Shown here: positions 53,624 to 63,510 of the stretch, piece after piece
How positions within the stretch are numbered: position 1 is the stretch's first letter
How the letters are laid out: the number at the start of each line of letters is the position of its first letter
Position numbers and translations under genes: made by a program
Assembly: GCF_030517065.1 (NCBI RefSeq)
Contig: NZ_CP103950.1
Coordinates: 992,001-1,056,000, forward strand
Origin: Riemerella columbina
GTDB lineage: Bacteria > Bacteroidota > Bacteroidia > Flavobacteriales > Weeksellaceae
Length of the DNA: 64,000 bases
Direction of reading: 5' to 3'
The notes under the pieces: generated by a model
Told to the model about the DNA's origin: nothing
Databases searched by the model: none
The model's input: the letters and a program-made list of their open reading frames with translations, nothing else

Positions 53624-54760
53624 CTATTGGTCGGCATTAGAGGTCGCCTCTCCGATGTTCCAGGTTAATCCGAAACGGAGGGTGTTGTCTAATGCGGAAT
53701 TGGTTTTAGAAGTGTTGATGAGGTAAGAAACATCTAAGCCAAAAGATTGGTAGTTGAAGCCCACACCCACGGTGGCATATTGGCGCCCACCTTGCAACTG
53801 GCTTTCGGTGAAATAACCGCCTCTTACCGCAAAGGCATCATCATAAGAGTATTCTACAGCGGCGCTTAGCATAGTGCTTTGCGGATTGCTGAAAGATTTA
53901 CCGATGCCCTCCAATACCCCTGCATTAGGGATCTGTAGCGTGGTGCCATCTTCGGCGTACTCGGCACCAGGTACCAAGAGTTTAGAGGCTTCTACGGAAA
54001 GCCCTACTTTATTGGCTTCGTCTAAGAATAAATCATAACCGGCCCCAATTCTCAAAGTGGTAGGGAGGTAAGAGCGAGAAGTGTCATCTCCTGTATAATC
54101 CAACTTAGGACCTAAATTCTGAACGGCAAAACCAGCTCTGGCTTGACCTTCATAATCACCGAAACTCTGGTGCTTAGGAGATTGGTAGAACCCTGAAACA
54201 TCTACAGCAAAGCTATTGGCAGGCTTTAGATTGCTATCAGAGTTAAAACTTCCGAAGTCTGAACGGATATAGCGACCTGTTACCGCCATAGCGTAGGAGT
54301 CTGATAACTTTAAGCCATAGGAGAGGTCAATCGCGAATTCGTTAGGGCTTACCGAGCCTTCTTGGGTCACTTGATTGCCTACCAACTTGGTGAGTTCCAC
54401 TTGCCCCATATTGAAGTAGTAGATACTGGCGCCTAAGGTAGAGCGCTCTTCGTTGCCTAAAAAGGTGTGGTAGCCAGCATAGAGTAAGAAAATATCATTG
54501 GTAATCTTGCCCATATAAGGGGTATAGTTAACCGCCACGGCAGAGGTGGTTTTGCTGAAAGGGAATTTAGCCGCATTCCAAAACTGAGAAAAAGCATCAG
54601 TAGAGGTGGCTACCCCTTGGTCTCCCATACCGCCAGCTCTGGCATCAGGAGATATTCTAAGAAATGGTGCCCCCGTGAGGACTTGTCCTTTTTCTTGTGC
54701 TATAGCGAATGATGATGCCGCTACGCCTAAGCCTAAAAGTAGTTTTGTTGTAATTTTCAT
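53624..54760 (-). CDS. porV: Type IX secretion outer-membrane protein PorV
   Basis: A 378-residue FadL-like beta-barrel with signal peptide (KITTKLLLGLGVAASSFAIAQ in two parts, residues 2-22). The mature start has FLRISPDARAGGMGDQGVA, a strong PorV signature, followed by alternating amphipathic strands and a C-terminal LRFGLTWNIGE strand. PorV carries folded cargo from the translocon to the PorU sortase on the cell surface. It lies 4 bases behind porU in a two-gene operon. Confidence 0.93.
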   Translation of the reverse strand: MKITTKLLLGLGVAASSFAIAQEKGQVLTGAPFLRISPDARAGGMGDQGVATSTDAFSQFWNAAKFPFSKTTSAVAVNYTPYMGKITNDIFLLYAGYHTFLGNEERSTLGASIYYFNMGQVELTKLVGNQVTQEGSVSPNEFAIDLSYGLKLSDSYAMAVTGRYIRSDFGSFNSDSNLKPANSFAVDVSGFYQSPKHQSFGDYEGQARAGFAVQNLGPKLDYTGDDTSRSYLPTTLRIGAGYDLFLDEANKVGLSVEASKLLVPGAEYAEDGTTLQIPNAGVLEGIGKSFSNPQSTMLSAAVEYSYDDAFAVRGGYFTESQLQGGRQYATVGVGFNYQSFGLDVSYLINTSKTNSALDNTLRFGLTWNIGEATSNADQ

Positions 54761-54764
54761 AAGT

Positions 54765-57700
54765 TTATTTTAATAAAATCATTTTTTCTGTTTGTGTTAC
54801 TGAGCCTTTGCAAGTGCCTTGATTAGCACTTTTCACAAAAACTTTGTAAATATACGAACCTTTTCCCACATGGGCACCATATTGGTCTGTGCCATCCCAT
54901 TCTATCTGTTCTCTACCCGTGCGGAAGCCTTCTCTAAACGGTTCGGAGCTTACGGCTTGGTGGATGGTTTTTACCAATTTCCCTGTAATGGTATAAATTT
55001 GAGCGGTCACCTCCAATAGGTCTGGACAGTTGTGCTCAAAGTGGATATAGGTTTTATTGGTAAAAGGGTTAGGCCAGTTCAGTAGCCTTTTAACCACCAA
55101 GTTTTCTTCGCCCTGAGGTCTTACTATAAAGTTTAACGATGCCGACGCCGAATTATTGTTAATATCCCAAACTTTTAATACCAACTGATGGTTGCCTGGT
55201 TTCAAGTTTTGGAACGCGTAGTTCACAGTACCTTTTTGGAAGTCCTTCAGTTGTGTGGAGATACAGCCGTTGCCTTCCCCAGGGGAGAAGTAGTCATTAA
55301 GCACCTTGGTGTTAATCACCTCACCATCTAAGACCATAGTAATATCATGCCCTATGCCTGCACCAGTCGCATTGATGCCCATGTTATCCGTTAAACACGC
55401 CAATAGAATAGGGTTCTCATTGGTAATGCCGCCATCTGCAAAGTTGGTATTGTTCATAAAGAGTTTTATTTTTGGCGGTTCGTTATCGTTGATGCCATTA
55501 GGGTTAATGCCGCCGATGGTAACGGTTTCAGAGTGGTAGACATCTCGTTTTTGGTTATCGGCATAGAGGAGGAGGCGCCCATCGCCCATATCAAAATCAA
55601 TATCTTTCGGGATGTAGAATTCCAACTCAAACTCTCCTGCAGTAGCGGTGCCCGAAGATTTTACAATGGGGTTACCTTCTTCTTTATAATGGAGAATTGG
55701 CGTCAGGTTGCCATCATTATTTCGGGTGCTTTTATTTTGAAATTTATCAAAGAGGCTGATGATCACTTTACCGTTAAAATCGGTGTCTGTACTACCTTGC
55801 GGTGTGGTAATATGCCCTTTAATCTTGATGAAATCCAAAGCTCTGATGCTGTTGGTGGTAGGCTTGATAATTTCATCAATGATGATGTGAGGCTGAGGGC
55901 GGCTCAGTTGCATAGCAGGGTCGCCTAAAAAGTTGACTTTGAGGTGGTCTGGGTGTGCCCCAAAAGCTATTTTTGCAGAGAGGAAGGCATCGCCTAAGCG
56001 GTTGAAATTTTGGTTAGCATTGATTTGGAATAGATGTTCCAAGAATTTGCGGCTGAACCTCTTGCCATAGTTAACGCCGAGCTCTCGGCTGGAAGTAATC
56101 ATAGTGGCAGGACCGCCTTGGGGGTGTTTCATCATAATCTCTCCTGCGGAGCTGATGGCAGGGTTGTCCCAAAGGGTAAACTCACAAGTGATGGTGGATA
56201 CCAACGGAAAGCGGCTATAGGTGCGGCTGAAGTTATTGAAACTTTGAATGTCTGGCACCGTGAGCACCCGCTCTTGCGCCCAACCATTGACACCGCCGTG
56301 CCCAAAATACATCAGGAATAAACTGTTGCTTATGGCAGTATTGATGCCTTGTTGTACGGCAGGATAGCGCTGTCCTCCAGCGGTGCTCTCAGGTGCAAAA
56401 GCATCAAGGTAAAGCTTTCTGATGTGGTATTCTTTTTTATCTGTGCCATCTTGGAAGATGTTTTTTAAAACCGCGTTGATTTCCGTGTGGAAAGGGGTAC
56501 CGCCATCATTGTCATCATCAACCACAAAATCCATATTCATCTTCCAATCACCAAACGGCGTGGATTGGTTGGCAAGTTGGTTATAATATGCCAACGTTTT
56601 ATCGATAAGGGTCTTTGCTTCGCTGGCGTTTTGGGCTGGTAGCCTACCAATAGGCAGATCAGGGAAGATGTTACTTAACGATGAAGACCGCTGTGGGCTA
56701 CTCATCACAAAATAATCATCGGTAACAAAGGATTGATCAAAAGAGAGGCTACTCTCACTCTCATAAGACGGAATAAGGTAAGGGTTCTTTGATATTTTGC
56801 CTCTGTAATCGTAGGATGTATCGCCCAAGATGAGGACATATTTAAGGTTGCCGTTATTTTTAAGGTGGGCTATAAAATTCCGAATGGCGGTAATATCCTG
56901 CCCACCAGAGCTGTACTCGTTGTAGATTTTCTCTGGCTCTACTATCGCGACTTTAAAGTGGTTTTGCTCCTGATGATAACGAGCCAAGCGCTGGGCTTCT
57001 CCCACCAACGCAGGCGAGGTAATGATGAGGTAATCCGTATCTGTAAGCGCTGCCAAATTTTGGTTTTCGATTCTTCCCACAAAAGTAGGTACTTGCGCTG
57101 CCGCCATATTAAAAGCGATAAACTCATTATTAAAAAGGTCTGAATTGGCGAGATATGAAAGTTGGAAAGTATCAGCGTTGCCACTCATATTGGGTTTGTG
57201 GCGGACATTGGTCACATCGGCAACATTCCATACACGGTCTATGCCGCCAGCATTACTGATTTCAAAGCCATACACCATTCCAGAACCTTCGCTAATGCTA
57301 AAATCTCTAAATGCCAATAGATTTCCGTTAAATTTGAGCGGTTGTTTATATAAAACCTCCACATAATCTAAGTAGAAAAGCGCATTAGGATTAGGGCTGA
57401 TGTCTGGTGTGAAGTTAAACTTTAAGGTATTCCCCGTGATGTTATTCGTACTGAAATTAAAGACTAAAGTACCAAAATTTTTGCCTGCGGTGAGGCTGGC
57501 TTCTTCGCCATTGAAATTGAGGCTTATTTTTGCATTTTGCGCATTGCTGGTTGCCACACGGGCGCGGTAGATGGTTTCGCTTTGTGCAGGAATGGGCTCT
57601 GGCGTGTTAAAGGTAATATCTTGCGGATTGGTAAAGGCATCGCCTACCCATAATCTCCCAATGCCGCGGAGGTTGTTTTTCTCCTCGTTGAGGTATTGAT

Positions 57701-58637
57701 AATCATCATACTCTCGTTTGAAAGTATTGGTTGGTGTGTTGGTCTCGGTGGTGATTCTTTTGCCTTCGCCTTGGTCAAAACTGAGGAAATAATAGGCGGA
57801 TTCATCATAGATATTGACCACATTATAAGAACGGTCTGTGCGGGTTTCACGGCGGCGGTGTCCTCTATTATAAAGCCCAAAACCATTGGGACCTTGTGCA
57901 TAAAAAAGAGCGAAATCCTCATCGTTCCATTGTTCATCATCTTCGCCCACCACTTCTATCGCATTTTCTTGGAGGGTGGAATAATAAACATCCCGATTGT
58001 ATTCTGGGAGCATCAGTCCGCCGTTGCCATAAATCCTTAAATGCTTGGGATTGACGCTATTGGGGTCTATGCCGTTTTCTTTTAAAAACGCTGTAGTGAT
58101 TTTGAAAACGCCTGTTTTGTCCACTTTTATCTTATAGAAAGTTCCCGTCGCCAATGGAGAATCAGCGCTATTGCCGAGATTTTTAAACTGTTGCGCTGTG
58201 GTCTGGACTTGTGGCGTTTGTGGCGTGAGCGTGTAGGATGTCAGCCGATAAATTTCATCATTGATGCGCTTAATGGCTTTAATTCTATAATTGATGAACA
58301 TCCCCGCTGTGTCCGTATGGCTTTCAGGGTTAAAATCGGCTTCTTCATCTGGGGTAACTTCGTGGAGTTGTAGATCGTACCAAAGATTTTTTGGAAGTTT
58401 TTCCCAATGCATCTGGCTAACGCTCAATGCTTGTAGTGCTGTTGTCTTTTGGCTATTTTGGAGGTAAATTTGCCCTTGGTCAAATACAAAATGTTCATTG
58501 TTAAAGCTGGGCAGCGTTACCGTTTTCCCTTGAGCGTAAGTTATGGTTTGGTTGCCTTCCCAATGGATGGTATAGGTTTGGGCACGTGCGCAAAGCACGG
58601 AAATCACAGCGATGTATAAAAAAACAAATCTTTTCAT
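54765..58637 (-). CDS. porU: Type IX secretion sortase PorU
   Basis: A 1290-residue surface C25-type cysteine peptidase that removes the C-terminal signal of cargo and links it to lipid. A signal peptide ends ARAQ near residue 20. The central gingipain-like domain has VLILGDTSYDYRG near residue 602, the catalytic His in MYFGHGGVNGW and Cys in STITCEFTLWDNP. The C terminus carries its own T9SS-type domain (NWPNPFTNKTYIHFEH, then GKGSYIYKVFV). It is divergent from gldJ, an arrangement also known from Flavobacterium johnsoniae. Confidence 0.95.
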   Translation of the reverse strand: MKRFVFLYIAVISVLCARAQTYTIHWEGNQTITYAQGKTVTLPSFNNEHFVFDQGQIYLQNSQKTTALQALSVSQMHWEKLPKNLWYDLQLHEVTPDEEADFNPESHTDTAGMFINYRIKAIKRINDEIYRLTSYTLTPQTPQVQTTAQQFKNLGNSADSPLATGTFYKIKVDKTGVFKITTAFLKENGIDPNSVNPKHLRIYGNGGLMLPEYNRDVYYSTLQENAIEVVGEDDEQWNDEDFALFYAQGPNGFGLYNRGHRRRETRTDRSYNVVNIYDESAYYFLSFDQGEGKRITTETNTPTNTFKREYDDYQYLNEEKNNLRGIGRLWVGDAFTNPQDITFNTPEPIPAQSETIYRARVATSNAQNAKISLNFNGEEASLTAGKNFGTLVFNFSTNNITGNTLKFNFTPDISPNPNALFYLDYVEVLYKQPLKFNGNLLAFRDFSISEGSGMVYGFEISNAGGIDRVWNVADVTNVRHKPNMSGNADTFQLSYLANSDLFNNEFIAFNMAAAQVPTFVGRIENQNLAALTDTDYLIITSPALVGEAQRLARYHQEQNHFKVAIVEPEKIYNEYSSGGQDITAIRNFIAHLKNNGNLKYVLILGDTSYDYRGKISKNPYLIPSYESESSLSFDQSFVTDDYFVMSSPQRSSSLSNIFPDLPIGRLPAQNASEAKTLIDKTLAYYNQLANQSTPFGDWKMNMDFVVDDDNDGGTPFHTEINAVLKNIFQDGTDKKEYHIRKLYLDAFAPESTAGGQRYPAVQQGINTAISNSLFLMYFGHGGVNGWAQERVLTVPDIQSFNNFSRTYSRFPLVSTITCEFTLWDNPAISSAGEIMMKHPQGGPATMITSSRELGVNYGKRFSRKFLEHLFQINANQNFNRLGDAFLSAKIAFGAHPDHLKVNFLGDPAMQLSRPQPHIIIDEIIKPTTNSIRALDFIKIKGHITTPQGSTDTDFNGKVIISLFDKFQNKSTRNNDGNLTPILHYKEEGNPIVKSSGTATAGEFELEFYIPKDIDFDMGDGRLLLYADNQKRDVYHSETVTIGGINPNGINDNEPPKIKLFMNNTNFADGGITNENPILLACLTDNMGINATGAGIGHDITMVLDGEVINTKVLNDYFSPGEGNGCISTQLKDFQKGTVNYAFQNLKPGNHQLVLKVWDINNNSASASLNFIVRPQGEENLVVKRLLNWPNPFTNKTYIHFEHNCPDLLEVTAQIYTITGKLVKTIHQAVSSEPFREGFRTGREQIEWDGTDQYGAHVGKGSYIYKVFVKSANQGTCKGSVTQTEKMILLK

Positions 58638-58874
58638 TAGGCGATAGATGAAGTTAGAATGAATTTATTGCAAAGTAAAAGTAAAAATCTTAAACAATAA
58701 AATTAAATGCGTGCCGTTTTGAAAAAAATAGAAATCTATTTTGTAAAGTAGAATAAATTGTTTTACTTTGTGGATTGTTAATTTTAGACTATAAAACGGT
58801 AATGCAGAGCGCATTGTTTTAAGGTTAAAATTTTGAGTATCAAAGAGATAATAAAAAAAATAAAAACATATCGG

Positions 58875-60488
58875 ATGAAAAAACTAAAGTTATTTTCATT
58901 AGGTTTATTAAGTTCTTCTATGCTTTTGGTAAGCTGTGGAGGTAATAATACTAAAAAAGGAGGCGGTACTAAGCGCTTTGTGAGCCAAACAGGATGGAAG
59001 CCCAACGACCAAAAAGGTTGGTTCTTCTCAGGAAAACAGCAAAAGCAAAAAGGCTGGGTGAATATGGTGTATGTAGAGGGCGGTACTTTTACAATGGGCT
59101 TAGTGAAAGATGATGTAATGCACGATTGGAACAACACCCCAAGAAGAATGCAGGTGAGCTCTTTCTTTATCGGAGAAACCGAGACCACCAATGCCGATTA
59201 CCGCTCATATGTGACTTGGTTAAAGGTGGTATTTCCATCATCAGACCCTAATTTTAAAGATATTTACACAGGCGCATTACCAGATACTTTGGTATGGAAT
59301 AACAAGCTTTCTCGGAATGATTATTCAGAAACTTATTTCCGTTCGCCAGAGTTTGATTATTATCCTGTGGTGGGGGTATCTTGGTTGCAAGCTTCCAGAT
59401 ATTGTGATTGGCTAACAGATCGTGCCAATGAAAAAGCATTGATGGATCAAGGCGTAATTTCTAAAGATTTATATGTGAATGAAAGCAACAACCAAGGACA
59501 AGCTTCTTTCACTTTGGATAAATACAAAGCCAACGACCCAGAGATGCAGTCCTATATCAATGAACAGCGTTTAAAGCAAAAATCAGGAATTAAAAGTGCC
59601 AATGCCAGAATTTTAGCTGCCAACAGAAATGCCACAGCAGGCGTGGTGACTAAATTCAGGCTTCCTACCGAGGTAGAGTGGGAATTTGCAGCATTAGGAC
59701 TTCAGAAGAATAGAGAATATAACCTCTACGAAGGCAAAACGCCAGAAATTGATAAATTGCGAGGCAATAAAGGTAGAAATAGAGGGATGTTCTTAGAAAA
59801 CTTCAAATACGGAAGAGGGGATTATTCAGGAACCGCAGGTTGGAATAATGATGGCTCACCTACCACTTCAGATGTGAGACAATACCCTTCTAACGATTTA
59901 GGAATTTACGGTATGTATGGCAATGTAGCAGAGTGGACGGCAGATGTTTATCGCCCAATCATAGATGAAGAAGCTAGCGATTTCAACTATTACAGAGGCA
60001 ATGTAAGCCGTGAGGTGGTGAAAAATGCAGATGGCACTTTCACAAAAATTGAAGGCAATAATATCGCTTATGATACTTTAGCCGATGGTAGAAAAATTTA
60101 CCGAGGCTTACCAGGGCAATACAAAAGAGAAGTGGTGGAAGATGATAGAAACTTCCGTGATGGTGATTTTATGTCCTCATTAGAAGCGGGTTATGGTAGA
60201 GAGTTGGATAGCGCTGCCGCCAAGGAGTTTGATATGTACAACTCCACCAAGCGCAAATTCTTCGTAGATGCCAAAGGTAGAGTGATTTTAGAAAAAGATA
60301 AAAAACAACGCACCACCAATGTTTCTAACACCTCGCGCGTGGTTAAAGGTGGTTCTTGGAAAGACACCGCTTATTGGTTAGACCCAGGGCAGAGAAGGTA
60401 CAGAGACGAGGCGAGAGCGTATGGCTGGATTGGCTTCCGTGTGGCGCAAGATGCCAAAGATAATGCTACTAAAAGAACCAAAAGATAA
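58875..60488 (+). CDS. gldJ: Gliding motility lipoprotein GldJ
   Basis: A 537-residue lipoprotein starting at ATG 58875 (MKKLKLFSLG; the frame opens at 58833). The lipobox is LLVSC, followed by GGNNTKKGGG. The mature part is a formylglycine-generating-enzyme-like (sulfatase-modifying factor) domain: VYVEGGTFTMG, ETETTNADY, FRLPTEVEWEFAA, GNVAEWTADVY, RVVKGGSW and GWIGFRVAQ. GldJ is a structural partner of the T9SS ring components and is required for gliding in motile species. It also occurs in non-gliding Weeksellaceae as part of secretion. Confidence 0.94.
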   Translation: MKKLKLFSLGLLSSSMLLVSCGGNNTKKGGGTKRFVSQTGWKPNDQKGWFFSGKQQKQKGWVNMVYVEGGTFTMGLVKDDVMHDWNNTPRRMQVSSFFIGETETTNADYRSYVTWLKVVFPSSDPNFKDIYTGALPDTLVWNNKLSRNDYSETYFRSPEFDYYPVVGVSWLQASRYCDWLTDRANEKALMDQGVISKDLYVNESNNQGQASFTLDKYKANDPEMQSYINEQRLKQKSGIKSANARILAANRNATAGVVTKFRLPTEVEWEFAALGLQKNREYNLYEGKTPEIDKLRGNKGRNRGMFLENFKYGRGDYSGTAGWNNDGSPTTSDVRQYPSNDLGIYGMYGNVAEWTADVYRPIIDEEASDFNYYRGNVSREVVKNADGTFTKIEGNNIAYDTLADGRKIYRGLPGQYKREVVEDDRNFRDGDFMSSLEAGYGRELDSAAAKEFDMYNSTKRKFFVDAKGRVILEKDKKQRTTNVSNTSRVVKGGSWKDTAYWLDPGQRRYRDEARAYGWIGFRVAQDAKDNATKRTKR

Positions 60489-60509
60489 TTTTTAAATGAT
60501 ATTTCCAAA

Positions 60510-60545
60510 AATCCTTTCCATTTCGGAGAGGATTTTTTATTTTTG
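60510..60545 (+). promoter_or_regulatory. Overlapping gldJ terminator and murF -7 promoter element
   Basis: AATCCTTTCC pairs with GGAGAGGATT (one wobble) around a 5-base loop, followed by TTTTTA. The terminator T tract merges into TATTTTTG at 60538-60545, a TAnnTTTG element ending 4 bases before the murF ATG. Confidence 0.6.
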
Positions 60546-60549
60546 ACCT

Positions 60550-61824
60550 ATGAATGTAGAACAATTTTACCCACTATACCAAAAAGCGAATAAAGTCACC
60601 ATAGACAGCCGAACCATAGCGCCCAATGATATTTTTTTTGCGTTTTCAGGCGTTAATTTTAATGCTGCTACTTTGGCGGAAAAAGCTATTGCTGATGGTG
60701 CTTTGGCGGCGATTGTAGAGCAAAAAGAGTTTGAAAATCAAGAGAAAAATATATTCTATGTGCCCTCTACTTTGGATTTTTTGCAAGACTTGGCGCGTTA
60801 CCATCGGCAACAGTTGAGCATTCCAATAATCGCCCTTACAGGGAGTAATGGCAAAACCACCACTAAGGAGCTGATAGCCGCTGTTTTGGGGCAAAAATTT
60901 AAAGTCCAGTTTACCCAAGGCAATCTTAATAATCATATTGGAGTGCCGCTCACCTTGCTGTCCATCCAGCCAGACCACGAAATTGCAGTGGTGGAAATGG
61001 GCGCCAACCATCAAAAAGAAATAGAGGCGCTTTGCCAAATGGCACAACCAGATTATGGCTGTATTACCAATTTTGGTAAGGCACATTTAGAAGGTTTTGG
61101 CGGTTTTGAGGGCGTTATCAAAGGCAAGTCGGAACTTTACCATTACCTTAAAAATCATCATAAAACGGTGATTGTCAATGATAATGATGCGATACAAGTA
61201 GAAAAAACGCAAGGATATCGTCCGAAAATTAGTTTTGGCACGCCCGCTTCGGATTATGATTTTGAACTTTTTTATGAAGATCAACAAGTGGGGCTCACCT
61301 ACCAAGGCGAAGCGGTATTATCCCAATTAACAGGGGCTTATAATTTCACCAATCTTTCTGTGGCAGCGGCTTTGGGACTTTATTTTGAAATTGACTTTGA
61401 GCGGATCAAAAAAGCCATATCCGAATATCAGCCCAGCAATATGCGCTCTCAAATTATGCGGAAAAATGGCAAAACCTTGGTTTTAGACACCTATAACGCC
61501 AATCCGAGTAGTATGGCGGTTTCTTTGGAAAATTTTAACCAATTTGAAGGTTCTAAAACCATCATCATTGGCGATATGCTGGAACTTGGCGAGGCTTCTC
61601 AAGTGGAGCACCAAGCCATTTTAAAACAAGCCCAAAATTTAGGCTTTGAGCAAATTATTACCGTAGGCGCCCATTTTAAAAATATCAATCCATCGGAAAT
61701 GGCATTTGCTACGGTGGCAGATCTGGCTGTTTATCTAAAAAAGAAGCCTATCACTCATCAAAATATCCTATTAAAAGGCTCACGAGGTATAGGTTTAGAA
61801 CGGATTTTAGATGAGGTGATTTAG
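60550..61824 (+). CDS. murF: UDP-MurNAc-tripeptide D-alanyl-D-alanine ligase
   Basis: A 424-residue Mur ligase that adds D-Ala-D-Ala to complete the peptidoglycan precursor pentapeptide. The N-terminal domain has TIDSRTIAPNDIFFAF, the ATP loop is ALTGSNGKTTTKEL near residue 95, the central domain has QGNLNNHIGVPLTLL and EMGANHQKEIEAL, and the C-terminal domain has LDTYNANPSSM and GDMLELG. The length is normal. The last 18 bases overlap the convergent NUDIX gene. Confidence 0.95.
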   Translation: MNVEQFYPLYQKANKVTIDSRTIAPNDIFFAFSGVNFNAATLAEKAIADGALAAIVEQKEFENQEKNIFYVPSTLDFLQDLARYHRQQLSIPIIALTGSNGKTTTKELIAAVLGQKFKVQFTQGNLNNHIGVPLTLLSIQPDHEIAVVEMGANHQKEIEALCQMAQPDYGCITNFGKAHLEGFGGFEGVIKGKSELYHYLKNHHKTVIVNDNDAIQVEKTQGYRPKISFGTPASDYDFELFYEDQQVGLTYQGEAVLSQLTGAYNFTNLSVAAALGLYFEIDFERIKKAISEYQPSNMRSQIMRKNGKTLVLDTYNANPSSMAVSLENFNQFEGSKTIIIGDMLELGEASQVEHQAILKQAQNLGFEQIITVGAHFKNINPSEMAFATVADLAVYLKKKPITHQNILLKGSRGIGLERILDEVI

Positions 61825-62421
61825 TTTAAAGTAAAGATTAAGCACCTCTTGAATATTCTTAAAAGTTTTAGGATAAATGCTCTCCTGAACCTTTTTATAA
61901 GGCAACCATTCTACTTTGGAAATACCCTCTTCCTGTTGAGGTATAGGTTGCTCATTGCCAAGGTGTTTCATAGAAAACCAATAGGTTTTTTTAAGGATTT
62001 TTTTGTTCTTTTTTTCGGTGTAAATGTGGTAAGTTTCCTTTAAAAAATCACCCAATTCTAAGCGGTGGATGCTGGTTTCTTCCTCTACTTCTCTTATGGC
62101 GGCATCTTCTATTTTTTCATTTTTTTCTAATTTTCCTTTGGGAAGGTCCCATTTACCCAATCGATAGATGAAAAGAAGTTCGTTATTGGGGTTGGCTACC
62201 ACGCCACCTGCCGCTTCTACAATGGTAAACAAAGACTGAAACTCTTGCCAAATGCGATCTATGGCATCGCCGTAGAGATTGACGGAGGCAGTAGCGGGCT
62301 GCTCTATCCACTCCAAAGCGGTTTGCAGGCTACTTTTTCCATTAAAAGCTATGTTATGTTCAGCAATTTCTGGCTGTTGACTGATGCTGAAACTTTTTTC
62401 ATTGATAAAAACTTTATACAT
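61807..62421 (-). CDS. NUDIX hydrolase
   Basis: A 204-residue protein. An N-terminal domain of about 65 residues with no recognised fold precedes the NUDIX domain, whose box is GKLEKNEKIEDAAIREVEEE at about residues 96-115 followed by TSIHRLELG. The AAGGVVANPNNELLFIYR strand precedes it. Substrates of this branch are unknown; the fold hydrolyses nucleoside-diphosphate derivatives. It starts 34 bases from the divergent SRPBCC gene. Confidence 0.85.
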   Translation of the reverse strand: MYKVFINEKSFSISQQPEIAEHNIAFNGKSSLQTALEWIEQPATASVNLYGDAIDRIWQEFQSLFTIVEAAGGVVANPNNELLFIYRLGKWDLPKGKLEKNEKIEDAAIREVEEETSIHRLELGDFLKETYHIYTEKKNKKILKKTYWFSMKHLGNEQPIPQQEEGISKVEWLPYKKVQESIYPKTFKNIQEVLNLYFKLNHLI

Positions 62422-62455
62422 TTGTACCGAATTAAATATTTAACAAAAATAAGAA

Positions 62456-62845
62456 ATGAATTTAGAAGGACGAAAAATTATCGTGAATAAATCGGCAAAA
62501 GAGCTTTCGGAAATGCTAAAACGCCCAGAAGATTATAAAGATTTGATGCCTGAGGGCTTGCAAAAATTTGAAACGGTAGCGGATGGCTTTAAATTTGGAC
62601 TGAAAGGAATGCCTGAAATCGCCCTGAAAATAGACGAGGTTAAAGAAAATGAACGCGTGGTTCTAAAATCGGCGAGTTCCAGTTTAGACTTTGCTCTCAT
62701 CGGGACGATGAACCCCATCAACGAGAACCAAACCGAGGTACAGCTTTTATTTGAAGGTCAATTTAATCCGTTTATTAAGATGATGGTGGAGAAGCCACTT
62801 CAAAATTTTATCAATACCCTTACGGATAAAATAGAGCAACTTTAA
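62456..62845 (+). CDS. SRPBCC-family protein
   Basis: A 129-residue protein of the START/Bet v1-like (SRPBCC) type. It begins with LEGRKIIVNKSAKELSEMLKRPEDYKDL in parts, followed by alternating strands and a long C-terminal helix (MMVEKPLQNFINTLTDKIEQ). Such domains bind hydrophobic ligands; the ligand here is unknown. A bidirectional terminator separates it from convergent lptC. Confidence 0.75.
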   Translation: MNLEGRKIIVNKSAKELSEMLKRPEDYKDLMPEGLQKFETVADGFKFGLKGMPEIALKIDEVKENERVVLKSASSSLDFALIGTMNPINENQTEVQLLFEGQFNPFIKMMVEKPLQNFINTLTDKIEQL

Positions 62846-62860
62846 AAAATACACGAACCA

Positions 62861-62896
62861 AAAAGCGAGGCATATTCAAAATGACCTCGCTTTTTT
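62861..62896. terminator. Bidirectional terminator
   Basis: AAAAGCGAGG at 62861-62870 pairs perfectly with CCTCGCTTTT at 62885-62894 across a 14-base loop, with A and T runs on both sides. Confidence 0.85.
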
Positions 62897-62904
62897 ATGT
62901 GGTT

Positions 62905-63498
62905 TTATTTGCTCATTTCGGGAATAGCTTTCGTGTTGAAATTGCCAGAATTGTTGTAGAGCGTGTATTCGGAAAAATCATCTTTGGTGTTCATTCCGCC
63001 TGCGGCTACAAAGGTATTGCCCTCTTTATCCGTGATGAAAACCGTGTCTTGGGTATACATTTTCCGATTTTTTTTATCCCAATAGATGGACTGCATCACA
63101 AAAGTACGCCCTTCATTATTGATGACCTTCACATGGCCTTTGGCTTCGTAGAATTCTTTTTTCTCAATGATTTTAGCGTAATCTGCCCAAAGTTTGCCAG
63201 GAGTTTTAGGCTTTTTCTTATCGTAAAATTCAAGGTAGAGCCCTTTTCTGATCTCTACATAAGGCGTGTCTATAAACTCATATTCTTCTAAAAGTGGAGC
63301 TTTAAACCGAAGTTTAACTTGCCCAGAATCTCGTTGTATAATGGCGGCATTATGCACCACCCGCGAGGGGAAATTGGTGGGCTTGTTTTTGTTGTATTGT
63401 GCCAAATCTTCTTCGCAGGAGGTGGTTATAAAACATATAGCCACCGCCAGAGTGGTAGCTATATAAGATTTTATTTGAATCAATCGCTCGCTTTTCAT
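62905..63498 (-). CDS. lptC: LPS export periplasmic protein LptC
   Basis: A 197-residue lipoprotein-like protein with an N-terminal hydrophobic stretch and lipobox-like FITTSC (Cys near residue 28). The mature part is a beta-jellyroll with FPSRVVHNAAIIQRDSG, EYEFIDTPYVEIRKGLYLEFYD in parts, and AKGHVKVINNEGRTF, the LptC/OstA pattern. LptC bridges the LptBFG transporter and the periplasmic LPS route; Bacteroidota members are lipid-anchored rather than bitopic. The ATPase partner lptB is at 3216. The outer-membrane protein gene lies upstream on the same strand. Confidence 0.85.
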   Translation of the reverse strand: MKSERLIQIKSYIATTLAVAICFITTSCEEDLAQYNKNKPTNFPSRVVHNAAIIQRDSGQVKLRFKAPLLEEYEFIDTPYVEIRKGLYLEFYDKKKPKTPGKLWADYAKIIEKKEFYEAKGHVKVINNEGRTFVMQSIYWDKKNRKMYTQDTVFITDKEGNTFVAAGGMNTKDDFSEYTLYNNSGNFNTKAIPEMSK

Positions 63499-63510
63499 AG
63501 CGTTTGGGGC

